Source of the DNA: Acheta domesticus
Lineage: Eukaryota; Arthropoda; Insecta; Orthoptera; Gryllidae
Length of the DNA stretch: 64,000 nt
Direction of reading: 5' to 3'
Assembly: GCA_031308135.1 (NCBI GenBank)
Contig: JAHLJT010009355.1
Coordinates: forward strand, 2,417,217 to 2,481,216
Part shown: one piece after another, positions 11,300 through 22,690 of the stretch
Layout of the letters: each line of letters starts with the position of its first letter
How positions within the stretch are numbered: position 1 is the stretch's first letter
Notes under the pieces: generated by a model
Seen by the model: the letters and a program-made list of their open reading frames with translations, nothing else
What the model was told of the DNA's origin: nothing
The model's database searches: none
Program-made: the position numbers and the translations under genes

Positions 11300-12198
11300 T
11301 ATACGTTCGTAAAAATATAATTTTTTTTGTATTCCAGCATTGTTGCAAGAAATCGTTCATAATCAGGCGTTTTATGGCACCAACAATGACGTATTAGATT
11401 TCACGGCACGAATGATTGCGGCATCACACATTCAGCCAATCGCAGCGAGATACTTACGGGGAGGTAGATGTAAACGGAACAGCCGGCCACAGTTTTCTCG
11501 CACAGATTTCAAATACCCGAGACATCACAGGAAAGTTGTTCGCAAAATTAAGTTTCATTCTCTTATAAATTTATAATGCTGTTATACAAAAAAATAGCAT
11601 ATGCAATTCGTTCATAAAATTGCTTTATTGCATTCGTACAAATTTGAATCCTTGCTCCGAACGTCGCTCGTTTTCAAAACATGTACTGATGGAATAAAGC
11701 TTAACATTATAAACTAATTGCATAAACTACTATTAAGAAATGCAGTTTTCCGTCGCCTGCTGTCTCTTCTCACGAAGTAAGGGCAAGAGAAGGCAACCGG
11801 CGAGTGGGGTGGCCGTGCGGGGCGGGGTGGGGGTGGGGGTGGTGGTGGTGGGTCTGCCCGGCCCGGCGCCCGAGTGAGTTCCCGTGTCCGGCGAGCGCCC
11901 GTATCACGTGGCGCCGTCGCGCGGCCTTTCCCGAAGGCTCCGCCGCCCGCGCGGGGGTGGGGGTGGGGGTGGGGGCAGCACGGCCTCATGAGCGGCGCGC
12001 TCTTCGCCCTGCCAGGGGGCGCTGACAGGCGCTGCGGCCACCCGATACCCCGCGCCAGCGGAGGTGGCTAAGGGACATCTCTTTTGATATTAGGAACGCT
12101 GCACATCAAAACATCTTCTTGTTTAAATACACAGGTAGGATCTAGTACATTTACCAAATCATATAATGCATTATTGAGCATCTTTTCTCAAAAATTAC
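11300..12198. other. Unassigned DNA with GC-rich island
   Basis: The part from about 11770 to 12070 is strongly GC-rich with GGGGTGGGGGT runs (11822-11850, 11952-11975). Frames on both strands there are composition artefacts (Pro/Arg or Gly/Trp runs). No gene is supported. A CpG-island-like regulatory role is possible but unproven. Confidence 0.4.
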
Positions 12199-12515
12199 CG
12201 GGAGAGGCGGATCAGGGCATCAACTGATCATCTCAGAGCATCCCTGCAGTCCCTCTGATCGGCACGTCCTGGGTTCGGGTCTCGACGACCACACAGTCCG
12301 GAGCTTAGAACTTGTCCCGGCTGGGGCGGTGCCCAGCTGGTGGGAGATACTTGGTTGACGGAAAACCCCGCTAGTCGACGGTAGGTCGGTGCCGGATCTT
12401 GCCATTCAGCGGGGAAAAGATCACCGCCACCTCCCGAGAAAAAACACGCACTACACTTACGGGACTAACGAACTCTCTAGTTAACGCGCCTGGAATCACG
12501 AATCAATCAATAAAT
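12199..12515 (+). repeat. tRNA-derived SINE family S1, copy 1
   Basis: Begins GGGAGAGGCGGATCAGGGCA (A-box-like), followed by a B-box GGTTCGGGTCTC at about 12273. A body follows that is shared with 19545-19778, 22300-22690 and 47258-47800 (CCCGGCTGGGGCGGTGCC, GGTGGGAGATAC, GCGGGGAAAAGA-type blocks). It ends in an AATCAATCAAT tail. Pol III promoter boxes, multiple copies and a simple tail identify a SINE. Confidence 0.8.
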
Positions 12516-12737
12516 TTTCTCAAAATTAAGTTTCTCTTACTGTTATTTTTATCTTCGTCTGATTTTGGAATGTCCCTTTCTCTATCTACTTCCTTTCATA
12601 CCGCTAGATGATACCATAATAAGATTTTCTAAAGTTTTTAACAAGGTGCGTTCCGTTGTGACTTGTGCACATTAATAGTATGTAATTCTTCTGTTTCTAT
12701 CTAGCCATTGTTTAAAATATTATATTTATTTGTTTCG

Positions 12738-12774
12738 ACGCCTGATGGAAATAAGTAATTTCCGAAACGTTCCG
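12738..12774 (+). ncRNA. CTGATG-stem-GAAACG motif, copy 1
   Basis: GCCTGATGG, an inverted pair GGAAAT/ATTTCC, then CCGAAACGTT. Related copies lie at 36731-36767 and 53066-53104. The CUGAUGA-helix-GAAA order resembles a hammerhead ribozyme core, as reported in Penelope-like retroelements, but this copy has CTGATGG. I could not place helices I and III or a cleavage site. Confidence 0.3.
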
Positions 12775-13218
12775 AATAATATATTTTACATTTAATATTG
12801 TTGTAAAAGTGTTATCTAAAGAACTTTTTCTGTCTTTAAATAAATGACCAATATATCCTGATAAAATTGAAAATAATTTCCAGACAGAAAATAAATATTG
12901 ATTACAAATGCTCTGCCTCTACAGCGTCTCCCCAGAGGTTGCGTTGCGGCTCTAGCTAGCTCGAATTCAGCTGCCGACTGGGAGAGAATTCCGGCATTTA
13001 CTAATCTAAATAAACCTTTAGATACTTTATTGTATTCTACCAAACATCAGATCAAGTTTTGTGAAAATTGTAACATCTTTAATGACTTATGATGATATTG
13101 TATAATTAAGTGATGTATTACATATAATATATGATGCCATACAATGTTAATTATATATATGTGTTACAACATTTTTGTTAATATAATTATGGATAAAATT
13201 ATAATTGTATAAACAATG

Positions 13219-13252
13219 TAGTCGCTAATAACCTTAGTCGTTGATGCGACTA
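13219..13252 (+). ncRNA. LINE 3'-terminal hairpin, copy 1
   Basis: TAGTCGC and GCGACTA pair around an 18-20 nt loop, followed by an A-rich tail. Copies at 33108-33138 and 63928-63957 keep the helix. Position and tail suggest the 3' recognition hairpin of a non-LTR retrotransposon. Confidence 0.5.
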
Positions 13253-13284
13253 AAAATTAAGAATTTTTTTTAAAAAATAAAAAA

Positions 13285-13430
13285 ATTCTACCGGCGGGTT
13301 GCTCTGATCGGTGATTTTACGTGGTTTCTCAGATCAGCACCAGGCGAATGCCCGAGCGCTACTCAACTCTTTCACTATATCAATGGGACATACATGTTCC
13401 GCAGGGTTCTGCAGCTACTGATGAGTTTAA
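13285..13430 (+). repeat. SINE S1 internal fragment
   Basis: GGTTGCTCTGATCGG, TGGTTTCTCAGATCA and CACCAGGCGAATGC match the internal part of the long S1 copy (47405-47485). Head and tail are absent. Confidence 0.65.
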
Positions 13431-14454
13431 CAAGTATTAAAAAACGCTGTACCCTATGTTCTAAGTCTTGTTACATTTTAAGCGATCTAAGTCTTGTTAC
13501 GTTTTAAGTTCGTTTGCACTTGAAATAATACACTAATATTCTTCTTTGAATTGTGCGACGTATTTCCAACACAAAGCAAATAAAAATTAAAATTGGTAGA
13601 GAAAGGGTTAAAGTATATGTCTACTCAAAGCAAAGATTTCCTGAAAATCTAACTTAAGATCTTAATTTTATGTATTTAATGTACATATACATGCAGGAAA
13701 CAAAATAACATCCCATTTTTAAATAAAAATTACATTTTGAATTATAGGAGTGTTTACACTGTTTCACCTGTGACACAATATCTCAATTAATATGTAATAT
13801 ATTGTCATAATTCTTTTTGCAGAATATAACAAAATAACTCCTGTATTATGTCAACCTCAATTTGGGGATCAGAATAGAAAACTAACATTAATAAAATACA
13901 ATTTTTTCAGAGTACTATTTTTAAAGCCCCTTGGTTTATTCCAAACCTACCAATTCATTCTGAGTTAGATATACTTCCAATTTAAAACTTTTTTTGCACA
14001 ACTGTCAGCCAAATTCTACTGCAAAATTAATAAGATTCCATCTGCACTTCATTTTAAACATAATAAACATAATCCCCATCGTAATCGACTAAAACGTAAG
14101 TTTCCCAAACAATTCTTCGACCCCCATAACCTCCTTTCGAATTTGACTTAAACACATGAAATAGATTGTTTTTGATGCCTGAGCTGCATTTTTATAGGTA
14201 CACATTTCTATATGTAATATTCGATTAGTTCATCTTCTGTTGCCAAGGGCCTAACTGACCAAAGGCATGTAATTATTCAATAAAAAATAACTTCAATGTT
14301 TTGTCAGAACAAAAATTTTAAAGGGTTAAACAAATTCTTAATTTAAAAAAATTTTGGGATTATTTTTTTTACTTTCTTTTGAATGCATCTCTTTCGAGTA
14401 TTGCATAGTGGAATATTACATGAGATTCATATAATAACTGAAAAAATAATCTGT
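13431..14454. other. AT-rich unassigned DNA
   Basis: No open frame of note, no inverted ends and no copy elsewhere in the window were noticed. Confidence 0.5.
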
Positions 14455-14690
14455 AAAATTTATAGCTAATTTACCTTTGAAAATATATTTTATTATATAG
14501 GAGCGAATATTTTGTCAACAAAACTCGAAAAAAACCTCTTTTCTGTATTCAAAATTCGACTAGAATATGGTTTAGGATAGAGACCACAGAATTATGAAAA
14601 CGTGCACAAAATTCACTTCTCCCCATAGCTCGTAACACGCAGTTTTTAACTGTTTTTGACGTAAATAAATAAAAATGTAAATAAAATAAA
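14455..14690 (+). repeat. Dispersed repeat family B, copy 2
   Basis: Direct copy of 6295-6560, ending in a TAAATAAATAAAAATG run. It has about 10-15% mismatches by eye and small gaps. Confidence 0.65.
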
Positions 14691-15439
14691 ATAAAAAACA
14701 GAAGTAATTAAAGTTTGCATATCATTAGTGCCCCTACACCATAAGTTACACCTTCTCCTTCCACTTCGTCTTCAATCTTTCTTTTCCTCCGTAAATTAAT
14801 TGCCAATGTCGCTCAAATTAAACATCGACGTTAATAATGAATCGATCAAACACCATCTATTTTTCTAAACAACGACGCGATGTTTTAAAACTGGTTTAGG
14901 AATCTCTAAAATAAAATTCGTGGGCAACAAAATTTAATTTTACAGTGAGTGTGTTGATTAAGTTGTAATGAAGATTAAAAGTGTAAACAAACTAAAAAGA
15001 ATAAGAAGAAATAAAATACTCAGCCTGAAAGCTTGAGCGCCCACAGTAATCTCAAGAGGTCACAGCGTTCAGAATTCGTTGAAGAAGAGTACGTGAAGAA
15101 TAGGAGAAGCTTTACGCTCACAGAGAACGTCGCCTCTCCATATGCGAAGCACACGAAAACTAGTGGTGCTACAACAGCACATACTTTCCTGCATTATTGG
15201 AAACCGCTACATAGTATTGAAGCATTGCACTTTCTGCGCTACTAACATCTTGTCTATCATTTAAAAACATCCAATTCAACCAAGAAGCGAACAACTCACT
15301 GTTTCCATTGCACTGTTGTCAAAACTATATGAATTCTATAACTGCATAAAAATATAATACAAACGTTTTGCAAACTTGTATTGGAAAAAGAAGTCTGATA
15401 TCCTGGACAATGTAGAAATGCATACTGTAATAAGAGTTC
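14691..15439. other. Unassigned DNA
   Basis: Contains an inverted copy of the dispersed GTGCTGTTGTAGCACCACTAG-type motif at about 15158-15195. The 70-codon frame at 15033 crosses it and is not a recognised protein. Confidence 0.4.
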
Positions 15440-15545
15440 TTTCTGCCGAAAATCCGCCGTTTTTTCGCGCAGCATTACATAACTTTCCCTATACTATACT
15501 TACGTACGTATAGTATACGGAAAGTAGAACGAGGCATCGGGGTCA
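15440..15545 (-). repeat. Family A fragment with palindrome
   Basis: Inverted copy of the family A start (GGCAGAAA, GCGCGAAAAAACGGCGGA read on the minus strand). It is joined to the palindrome CTATACTATACTTACGTACG...TATAGTATACGG. Confidence 0.6.
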
Positions 15546-15889
15546 TCCTGAGTGATAGAGCCTGCTCGATGAAAACAGTAACATTAGTGCACTCTATCGA
15601 ACAGAACGGGAACTACTGTGCCAGTTCGATTTTGGCACAGTCTCGTCCATAAGAGACGCGTACAAACGACAAAAACATACAAACCAACACTGCGTTCTTT
15701 ATACAGAGTTACAGGGCAGTAGCCATCAGAAGGTGGCGCAGAGGTTTAGGAGGAGGCCGACAGATGGCACCATGTGCTTTTGAAGAGTTAATTGATAGAA
15801 ACTTTGATGTGTTTACATATTCAGAGAGTGCACTTATTGCTCTAAAAATGTTTACAGCGATTATTTTTCTTATATAATAAATTTAATTA

Positions 15890-16590
15890 GACACAAGTTG
15901 GCATATGCTTATCACAAAAGAATTAAAATACAATTAATATGGATTCCTCCCCATAAAGGGATTATGGGCAATGAAATGGCTGATAGAGAGGCGAAATTGG
16001 CCGGGAAATTTTTTTGTTTCTCCGATGACCCTGTTCTGTTCTCGTATTTCTTCATGGAATTTAATCTTAAAATTCGGAAGAAAAATGAAGAATTACTTAT
16101 TGAAGAGGGAAAAAATATGGTGTGTTTTTATTTTCAAAATTATTTTGACAATTTTTGCAGTAAACCTTGGTTTTTTAATTTTAAATTACCTAGGAAGGCC
16201 ATTGTAACCATCAACAGAATTAGAAGTAATCATACAACACTAAATTGTAGTTTATAAAGGAAAAGTATTATAAATGATAAAAACTGTGTTTGTGGTGAAG
16301 GTAAAGATACAACTGAACACATGTTTTGGAACTGCAAATTGCATGATTCTGAAAGAAAGTTTTTATTAGGTAAAATTAATAAAATAGTTGACTATGGTCC
16401 TCATTCAATTGTACCTATATTGTCTTTCAAGGATAAAAATAATGTACGTACATTTCAAAGTGTTGTTAATTTTATTTTAAGTAAAAACCGCGAAATTTAA
16501 TAATAATAGTAATGTAAAAGTTTTATGTGTATTACATAGCAATGTAAACTAAATGTTTAAAGCCAATAAAATCTACATTCATTCATTATT
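15890..16590 (+). pseudogene. LINE ORF2 3' end: RNase H and CCHC
   Basis: The frame from 15898 encodes KIQLIWIPPHKGIMGNEMAD, the last conserved block of ribonuclease H (W-P-H-x-G-x-x-GNE-x-AD) carried by I-clade non-LTR retrotransposons. A basic linker follows, then an in-frame TAA at 16255. Beyond that stop the same frame continues with NCVCGEGKDTTEHMFWNC, a C-x-C...H...C knuckle typical of the ORF2 C-terminus, and ends at the TAA at 16498. The 3' region finishes with ATAAAATCTACATTCATTCATT, a short simple tail. The enzyme would remove RNA from the cDNA hybrid. This is a 5'-truncated dead copy. Confidence 0.8.
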
Positions 16591-17420
16591 GATAAAACAT
16601 CGAATGACAGAGCGCTCGTTCAAATGAATTACTATAAAGAAAAATATTTTGAACTGTATTTTATACACACATTTGTGGTGAAAAAATTTTCCCTCCTTCT
16701 TGTTGGTGGTGCCATGGCACATTGTCACTACCCTACACGCCGGCACTGCTTACGAGTATAAAACACTGCGACAGAAAAATATTGAGCACTGTTTGTCTGT
16801 CCTTCGAATTCCGATATCAACAACCTTTGATGTGTACGTTTAATTCTCTTCCAACAATACAATGAAGTCAATGGAAGGTCTCATTTGCCAATTGAGTCCG
16901 TGTACAGAATAATCGACTTTTCCTCTCGGAAATTCGCACACAACGCACGGCTATTTACGGGCCAAGAACAAACTCGTTGGATCTCCTGTCTGCAGCACGC
17001 GCAACCAATCTAATAACGCAGGCTTTTCCATCGCCAATGTGCGTCCAATGCGAAGCTATCGCCCAGCGAATCCGAAGACAGTATTGTGCTCGACGCCGCT
17101 ATAACTTCCTCCCCTCAATGGGGAATTAATGCAGCGTTTTTGCACGTTCGCTCCCGCGCGATCCATTACTTACGACCTCGCTTTGATCACATTAATTAGC
17201 GAGTTCCAGAGGCGTCCGATTGGCTGGCGGGGGCGAGTCTCCCCTGCGCCGGGGGAGGGGTGGAGGGTTGGAGGGAGATCTGAGGCGAGGGAACAATCAA
17301 ACGGAACACGTCCGCAGGCCCGGTTAGGGGATGCGACTGTTTCTGTGGCAGTTAGCAAGCTTATGAAAGCTTCGCTTCCAAGCACTCGCTTGCAAATTCC
17401 ATCATTAAACTGCATTAAGC
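16591..17420. promoter_or_regulatory. Candidate non-coding regulatory island
   Basis: From about 16740 to 17420 the sequence is complex, single-copy in this window and GC-balanced, with clustered homeodomain-like cores (CACATTAATTAGCGAG near 17187, GAATTAATGC near 17123) and CCAAT/ATTGG-type sites (17215). A 170-codon frame at 17129-17641 runs through it, but its codons and composition look accidental and the opposite strand is open too. Regulatory function is an inference. Confidence 0.25.
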
Positions 17421-18339
17421 AACGCTTTTTGGCCGTTCCAGTTAATTTATCTTTTGATTCGGAATCAAAAGCTTCCCTTAATGGACATATGTATCACATT
17501 TTTCGATTTATAAATATTTTCATTGCAGCCTCAGCCATCCATTGCTGGCAAATTGTAACTGTCAGTGTTCACTTAACTTTACATTATGGTACAATTACAC
17601 GAAAAATGTTGTTTGAAAGTGTGAGTATTTTCTGGAATTAGTTTGAAATGACTGTTGGTGTAAAATGTTCGTCATTCTAGAGAGAAGAAGGAAATCTATA
17701 CAAAGCTGGTCATACAATTATAATGTTTCGTGCATACACATCAAGCTTCGTGGGAAATGGAACAATGTCATTTTATTCCTCTTCGCAATGTCTGGTATAT
17801 ACTTCTCATGTAATGAGAAGTAATATATACCTTGGAAGAAGATTATACATATTGCAAAATATTTACATTTATTGATACACTCATATCGTTTACTGCAGAT
17901 AACTTGATACATTATTTACTTTTTAATGATTTAGAAAATATCCCTTTTATCTTTCATTAAACCAGAGAAGAGAAAATAAATCACGATAGTACCAAAATTA
18001 CCTTGAAAATAAAGTAAAATAATTGAAGTAAAAATAATATTAAAATTAAATGCATCAATTTCTGAAAACTATGCTAATAACCTAGACTCGTTTTTTATGA
18101 ATTTAAAATAATATAATTGAACATTTAAGGGATATTAACACTATAGTGATGCTTTTGAGCTTTTTTTTTACAATTTTTTCCATCTACCAAGTTTTGAAAA
18201 GACAGAACAGCATTTTTTGGAATATTTCGTAGATTTTTTTAAAAAATTTCGACGTATATGTGTAAATTCGAACAAACCACAAAACATGTTAAAAATCAAA
18301 GCAAAAATAATGTGTCGATTGGGTGCATTAAAATTACAT
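17421..18339. other. AT-rich unassigned DNA
   Basis: Only a short perfect hairpin stands out: GGTATATACTTCTCAT and ATGAGAAGTAATATATACC at about 17792-17831. No gene is recognised. Confidence 0.45.
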
Positions 18340-18710
18340 TCGATATTATATTATACTTGCCAATTTTAATTTATTTCATTAGTAGTAATTTTTCATGGAA
18401 TATAATTTAACTATTTATTTTAACTAACTATGATACTATTTGACTAGAGCAGTACTCCCTCGCAGGCGGACTAGTGGTCAGAGCCACCTGCGGCAGCATG
18501 CGAGGGTACTGAGCTAAATGGCTTCCTGCATGCCAACGGCCACGAAACGATTCAATGTAAACGTTTAACTTATAAAAATCGTAGAAAAAGTACCGTATGA
18601 AACTCGATGTAATGGGTATTAATACACTCGTGTGAATTTTACGATACTCGCTTGTTCCTCGCTCGCATCGTAATATCAGACTCGTGTATTAATACCCATC
18701 ATTACATCAT
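18340..18710. repeat. Dispersed repeat family C, copy 2
   Basis: Colinear with 8940-9580, including TATTTGACTAGAGCAG, GAAACGATTCAATG and the palindromic core TGGGTATTAATACACTCGTG...CTCGTGTATTAATACCCA (about 18605-18705). It abuts family D directly. Confidence 0.6.
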
Positions 18711-19350
18711 CGTCTCCTATATTATTTCAGTAGTATACCTTCGCTTTCCAGCTCTCACATGCAACTAATCGTTATAAATGAGGTCTCTAAAGAAAGAGAA
18801 TTTCACGGAGACGTGACGAATTGCACTTTGACTTGAAAAATATGCAGAATTTGTTTAAAAAACACGTTTAAATACTCATGTAAAATTCAACCCGCAAAGT
18901 ACGTCAGAATATGTGAATCTATATCGTTAAATAACTCCTTAACAAAGCGTTCTAGGCACTTAAAAACTAAATTTTTGATGCCAAAGGCCTCAAAAACGCG
19001 TTCCTCACACCGTGATATAGAGGATGATACCATCTTGACCATTTTATTAGATTGTTGCTCTTTCGACGCTTCTCGATTCTACCCCACCTGTTCAGAGCCT
19101 GTACAATCTGCAACTGTATGTGAAATTACTAATTACTTGATATTCTATGCTGTTAAATTACACGGGTGAACTCTTTGCTCGAAAATAAAGTTAAATAAGA
19201 ATAGTTTGTATTGACAAGGGTGAATTACATTGTGAACAATTACAAGGTGTCATATAAATCAAGTGTCGGAGGATAAGAGGGTCTTAAAGAAAAATATATA
19301 TTACAGGCTTAACATGGAAATGGAAAAATAAGGAAGAGGTTGGGGTACAG
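18708..19350 (+). repeat. Dispersed repeat family D, copy 1
   Basis: Inverted copy of 26085-26545. Shared blocks include CTCCTATATTATTTCAGTAG, TTCACGGAGACGTGACGAA, TTCTAGG(C/G)(A/C)CTTAAAAACTAA, GTTAAATAAGAATAGTTTG, AATATATATTAC and GGAAAAATAAGGAA. No coding capacity is seen. Confidence 0.65.
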
Positions 19351-19379
19351 CATGTGAGAGTTCTCGCACAGGTACGCTG

Positions 19380-20210
19380 GTCGGTTCATAATTTATTTCT
19401 TCTTTACTTCTTTTTCTCCGTTTATATCACTGTAGGTTGTTTCCGTCCCCCCCCCCTTCCATCGCGGTCTTGGGCCGTGCATCTCTCTAGCGACATCAGC
19501 CCACGGTCCGCCCACCGGCGGAGGAGGAGGGGGTGGGGAATAGGGGAGAAGGGTCGGGAGCTTAGAGTTTGTCCCAGCTGGGGCGGTGGCACGCTGGTGG
19601 GAGATACCTGGTTGGGGAAAACCCCGCTAGTCGACGATAGGTCGGCGTCGGATCTCACCACCCAGCGGGGGAAGACCACCGCCACCTCGTGAGAGAAATC
19701 ACACACTACACTAACGGGACTAATGACCCTAGTAGCTGACGCATCAGTAGTTGAAATCACAATCAATCAACCAATCTAAACGTCTCTGCACTGCATTTGA
19801 CGAATAATAAATTTGTTTGAGGAAGATTACTTATTTTTCTCTCTTTATATTACTAAGAGGTTGTTTCAGTTTCTCCCATTTACGTCGCAGTCTTGGGTTT
19901 CGCTTCTCACTACCGCCATCACTGAAAGTAATCTTCCATCAACAAGTTTATTAACGAACTATCAGTCAGTTTCACTGCAGACATTTTTCGAGATATTGCC
20001 AATATGGCTCACGATGTGCTTATTACACGGTGCCATTTTGCCAAGTCTGCAGTGTAACTGACGAATAGTTGATAAATAAATTTGTTGGTTGAAGATTATT
20101 TCGTTGTCTCCCTTCATAGTGGTCACACCCTTATTAGTTTGGTTGGAAGGTTATTTCCGTTTCACCCCTTCCCTCGCGGTCCCGGGTCGTGCTTCTCGCT
20201 AGCGCCGCCG
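19380..20210. repeat. Triplicated block with palindrome
   Basis: A block of about 100 bp (GGTTGTTTCCGT/CAGT, then CGCGGTCTTGGG..CGTGC-type, then TCTCGCTAGCG-like) occurs at about 19380-19495, 19825-19915 and 20095-20215. Between the last two, GTCAGTTTCACTGCAGAC (19967) and GTCTGCAGTGTAACTGAC (20044) form a near-perfect inverted repeat. The pairing extends outward to about 65 bp per arm through GAAGATTA and TAATCTTC. A third, direct copy of one arm lies at about 19797-19835. SINE S1 copy 2 is inserted among them. Confidence 0.55.
19545..19778 (+). repeat. SINE S1, copy 2 (no head)
   Basis: Shares TCGGGAGCTTAGAGTTTGTC, CAGCTGGGGCGGTGGCACGC, GGTGGGAGATACCTGGTTGG and ACTACACTAACGGGACTAAT with other S1 copies and ends in AATCACAATCAATCAACC. 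The tRNA-like head is absent. Confidence 0.75.
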
Positions 20211-20450
20211 TCGGGCGCTGGAGGGGGAGGGGGGAGGGGGTGACGTCTCGCGCGGACAGCCCGCGCGTCGCGCCGCAAACTTCTCCTCGACAACTTCATT
20301 TCAAGTTGGCAGCAGTTGACGCTTCGCCGCAAGCTGCCGCGCGCGGACTGATGAAGGAAATAAAACGCGCGGCGCCGCGCGACGATACCGCCCTCGCAGC
20401 GCTGCCAACCCTCGCAGCTGAATAATTGGCAGTCCGCGGACCGGAGGAAT
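20170..20450. other. GC-rich CpG-dense block
   Basis: A GC-rich stretch (GCGCGGACAGCCCGCGCGTC, GCGGCGCCGCGCGACG) in AT-rich surroundings. The 78-codon frame inside is not recognised. It could be a CpG-dense regulatory island. Confidence 0.3.
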
Positions 20451-20499
20451 TATACTTGGGCTTTTATTTCTTGGCGCGTGGGGGCGTGTCTTCGCGATG

Positions 20500-20620
20500 C
20501 TATATCTCGGCCTGAAAATTTTAGTTTTTAATGCCCTAGAACGCCTCGTTTAGGAGTTATTTAACGATATAGATTCAAAATGCTGCCGAGTGTGTTGCAG
20601 GTTGCATTTGGCGTGAATAT
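20500..20620 (-). repeat. Family D, short third copy
   Basis: TTTTAGTTTTTAATGCCCTA and GAACGCCTCGTTTAGGAGTT match 26278-26340 and, inverted, 18915-18975. Confidence 0.6.
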
Positions 20621-20783
20621 GTAGTGAATACGTAGCGTTATGTAGTGGAGTTACAACAGAATTAACAACATATAAACCTTCTCGGTTAAAAAAAAAACAC
20701 GTAGAAGTGCCAACTTTCAAGGAGATCGCTCCAACGGCCTTGGGGTTTTGCTCTAATACATATACCAACATCCTGTTTTATGT

Positions 20784-20794
<11 letters not shown>

Positions 20795-20848
<54 letters not shown>
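20795..20848. repeat. (TA)n microsatellite, left part
   Basis: About 26 TA units, running directly into the CAGGGTG end of the fold-back element. The tract resumes on its far side. Confidence 0.9.
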
Positions 20849-20851
<3 letters not shown>

Positions 20852-22092
20852 GGTGAGTCACGTAACTTTAGCACCTCCTGTAACTTTTGAACGGTTAAAG
20901 TTATTGCAATGCAGTTTTCACGGAAGTGCATGACGCAAAGGGGCTAATAGATACGTGCATTAATTTCTCTTTTATCACTTGTATTTTACGAGATATACGA
21001 GGTAACTTTGTTTTTTCAAATGGAACTATACATATTTTTCAGTTCATCATGACGAGCGTAAAAAGACGAATCCAATGATGTACATATTGTCTTATGTTAG
21101 ATAAGCATTTTTTTGATTAATTTTGATTTTTGCGACTGGGGTTTAACGGACATTTTAAATAGTCTACCACACAAGGTCACGCGGCGCTCCACCAGCACAC
21201 GTGCGCCCGAGCAAGGGAAGGGAGATTTGAAGAAACGAAACATGTTCCAAATATTCACAAAACCATTGCAGGTTTTTCCTAAACTGTGCTTTCCATCCTT
21301 CCGCATTTTCAGATTTTCGACTTTCTTTGATTGAAGGAATTAAAGGATGGAAAATAAGGATTTGTCATTAGTTTGTATCGTATTAAAATTGTTTATAACT
21401 TCAACTCCATTTAATGGGGTTTCATAAGATACGTATTAATGGGATCTTGAAACAAAGCACAATAAGAATAAATAATTAAAACTGTACAAAAAATATTGCG
21501 TATTTTGAGCAAACAATTTCAATGTTAATAAGAATATAATAATAACTTAGGGATAGAAATAATCTTATTTCAATAAATACTACTTAAGACAAATCCGTAT
21601 TTTCAATCCCTAAGAAACACAAAATATCTGAAAATGGATCAGGATGGAAAGGAGAGTTCAGGAAAAAATGCAACAGTTTTGTGAATATTTTTCGTATCCT
21701 CAAGTACTAAAATCCCTTCCCTTTTCCGACCCCGCGTTTGCTGGGCGAGCGCTGCATGACCTTGTGGGGCTGACAGTTACAATGAAAATATCCGTTAAAC
21801 ACTAGTCGCAAAAAAATCACAATTACTCAAAAAAATGCTTATCTAACATACGACAATATTTATATCTTTGGATTCGTCTTTTTACGCTTGTCGTGATAGA
21901 CTGAAAAAATATGTATAGTCCCATTTGAAAAAACAAAGTTACCTCAAATATCTCGTAAAATACAAGTGATAAAAGAGAAATCAATACACATATCAATTAG
22001 CCCCATTCCCTCATTCACTTCCGTGAAAACTGCATTGCAATACCTTCAACCGTTCAAAAGTTACAGGAGGTGCTAAAGTTACGTGACTCACC

Positions 22093-22095
<3 letters not shown>
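20849..22095. mobile_element. 1.25 kb fold-back MITE in (TA)n
   Basis: The ends are CAGGGTGAGTCACGTAACTT and its exact inverted complement (22076-22095). The arms extend inward about 500 bp (to roughly 21380 and 21580) with good identity, including ATCTCGTAAAATACAAGTGATAAAAGAGAAAT-type blocks and ATATTCACAAAAC. The loop is about 200 bp. Both sides are (TA)n, fitting insertion at TA. No transposase frame is present. The CAGGGTG terminus is shared with elements at 10601 and 39142, although their inner sequences differ. Confidence 0.85.

Positions 22096-22142
<47 letters not shown>
22096..22142. repeat. (TA)n microsatellite, right part
   Basis: Continuation of the (TA)n tract interrupted by the fold-back element. 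Confidence 0.9.
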
Positions 22143-22146
<4 letters not shown>

Positions 22147-22295
22147 TTTCTCGTATATTAATCATTATTTAATATTTGTTTCAGTATAATCTCAGTAGTT
22201 AACGTAAAAACATCTTAAATGACGGTGCGGCCCGCGGCTTAATTAGAATTTGATATGTGGCCCATAAGCCCTTCTAAGTTTGACAGCCCTGGTCT
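22143..22295. mobile_element. hAT-type MITE, right half
   Basis: About 150 bp matching the right half of the intact element at 52495-52802: TATAATCTCAG(T/C)AGT, CATCTTAAAT, CGGCCCGCG, AACTAGAATTTGATATGTG-like and AAGCCCTTCT, ending in GACAGCCCTG. The left half is absent and the (TA)n tract lies there instead. Confidence 0.7.
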
Positions 22296-22690
22296 AGGGC
22301 ATTCTCAGTCGCTGTCTGGAGAAGAATTCTCGCGGTATTCCGCTCTGCTTGGGAGCTTTCGTGCATTCACCCAACACAAGATGAGCAGCACCCTAACAAA
22401 TGGGCTATGTACCGCGCGCAATCTTTCCTTCCTCATCCTATCCTCATCCCTTACATACTTACATACACTACACTATCACATATGCCGTGATACCAGACGG
22501 GAGCTGAGAGCTCGTCCTGGCTGCGGCGGTACCACCATGGTGGGAGATACCTGGATGGGGAGACCCCCGCAAGCCGACGTGTAGGACTGCTCCTAATCTC
22601 ACTTCCAGCTTGGGAGGACCACACTACCCCGCCGAATAAGGGCAATGACCATAGCAAGAAAACATCGATTATTACAATATCATACTGTGT
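22296..22690 (+). repeat. SINE S1, copy 3
   Basis: Shares TCAGTCGCTGTCTGGAGAA, the CTAACAAATGGGC block, GGGAGCTGAGAGCTCGTCCT, GTGGGAGATACCTGGATGGG and CAATGACC near the end with the 47258 copy. More diverged than the others. Confidence 0.7.

Noticed and set aside
17129..17641. 170-codon ATG frame
   Set aside because: No domain, accidental-looking composition, and the opposite strand is also open. Treated as non-coding.
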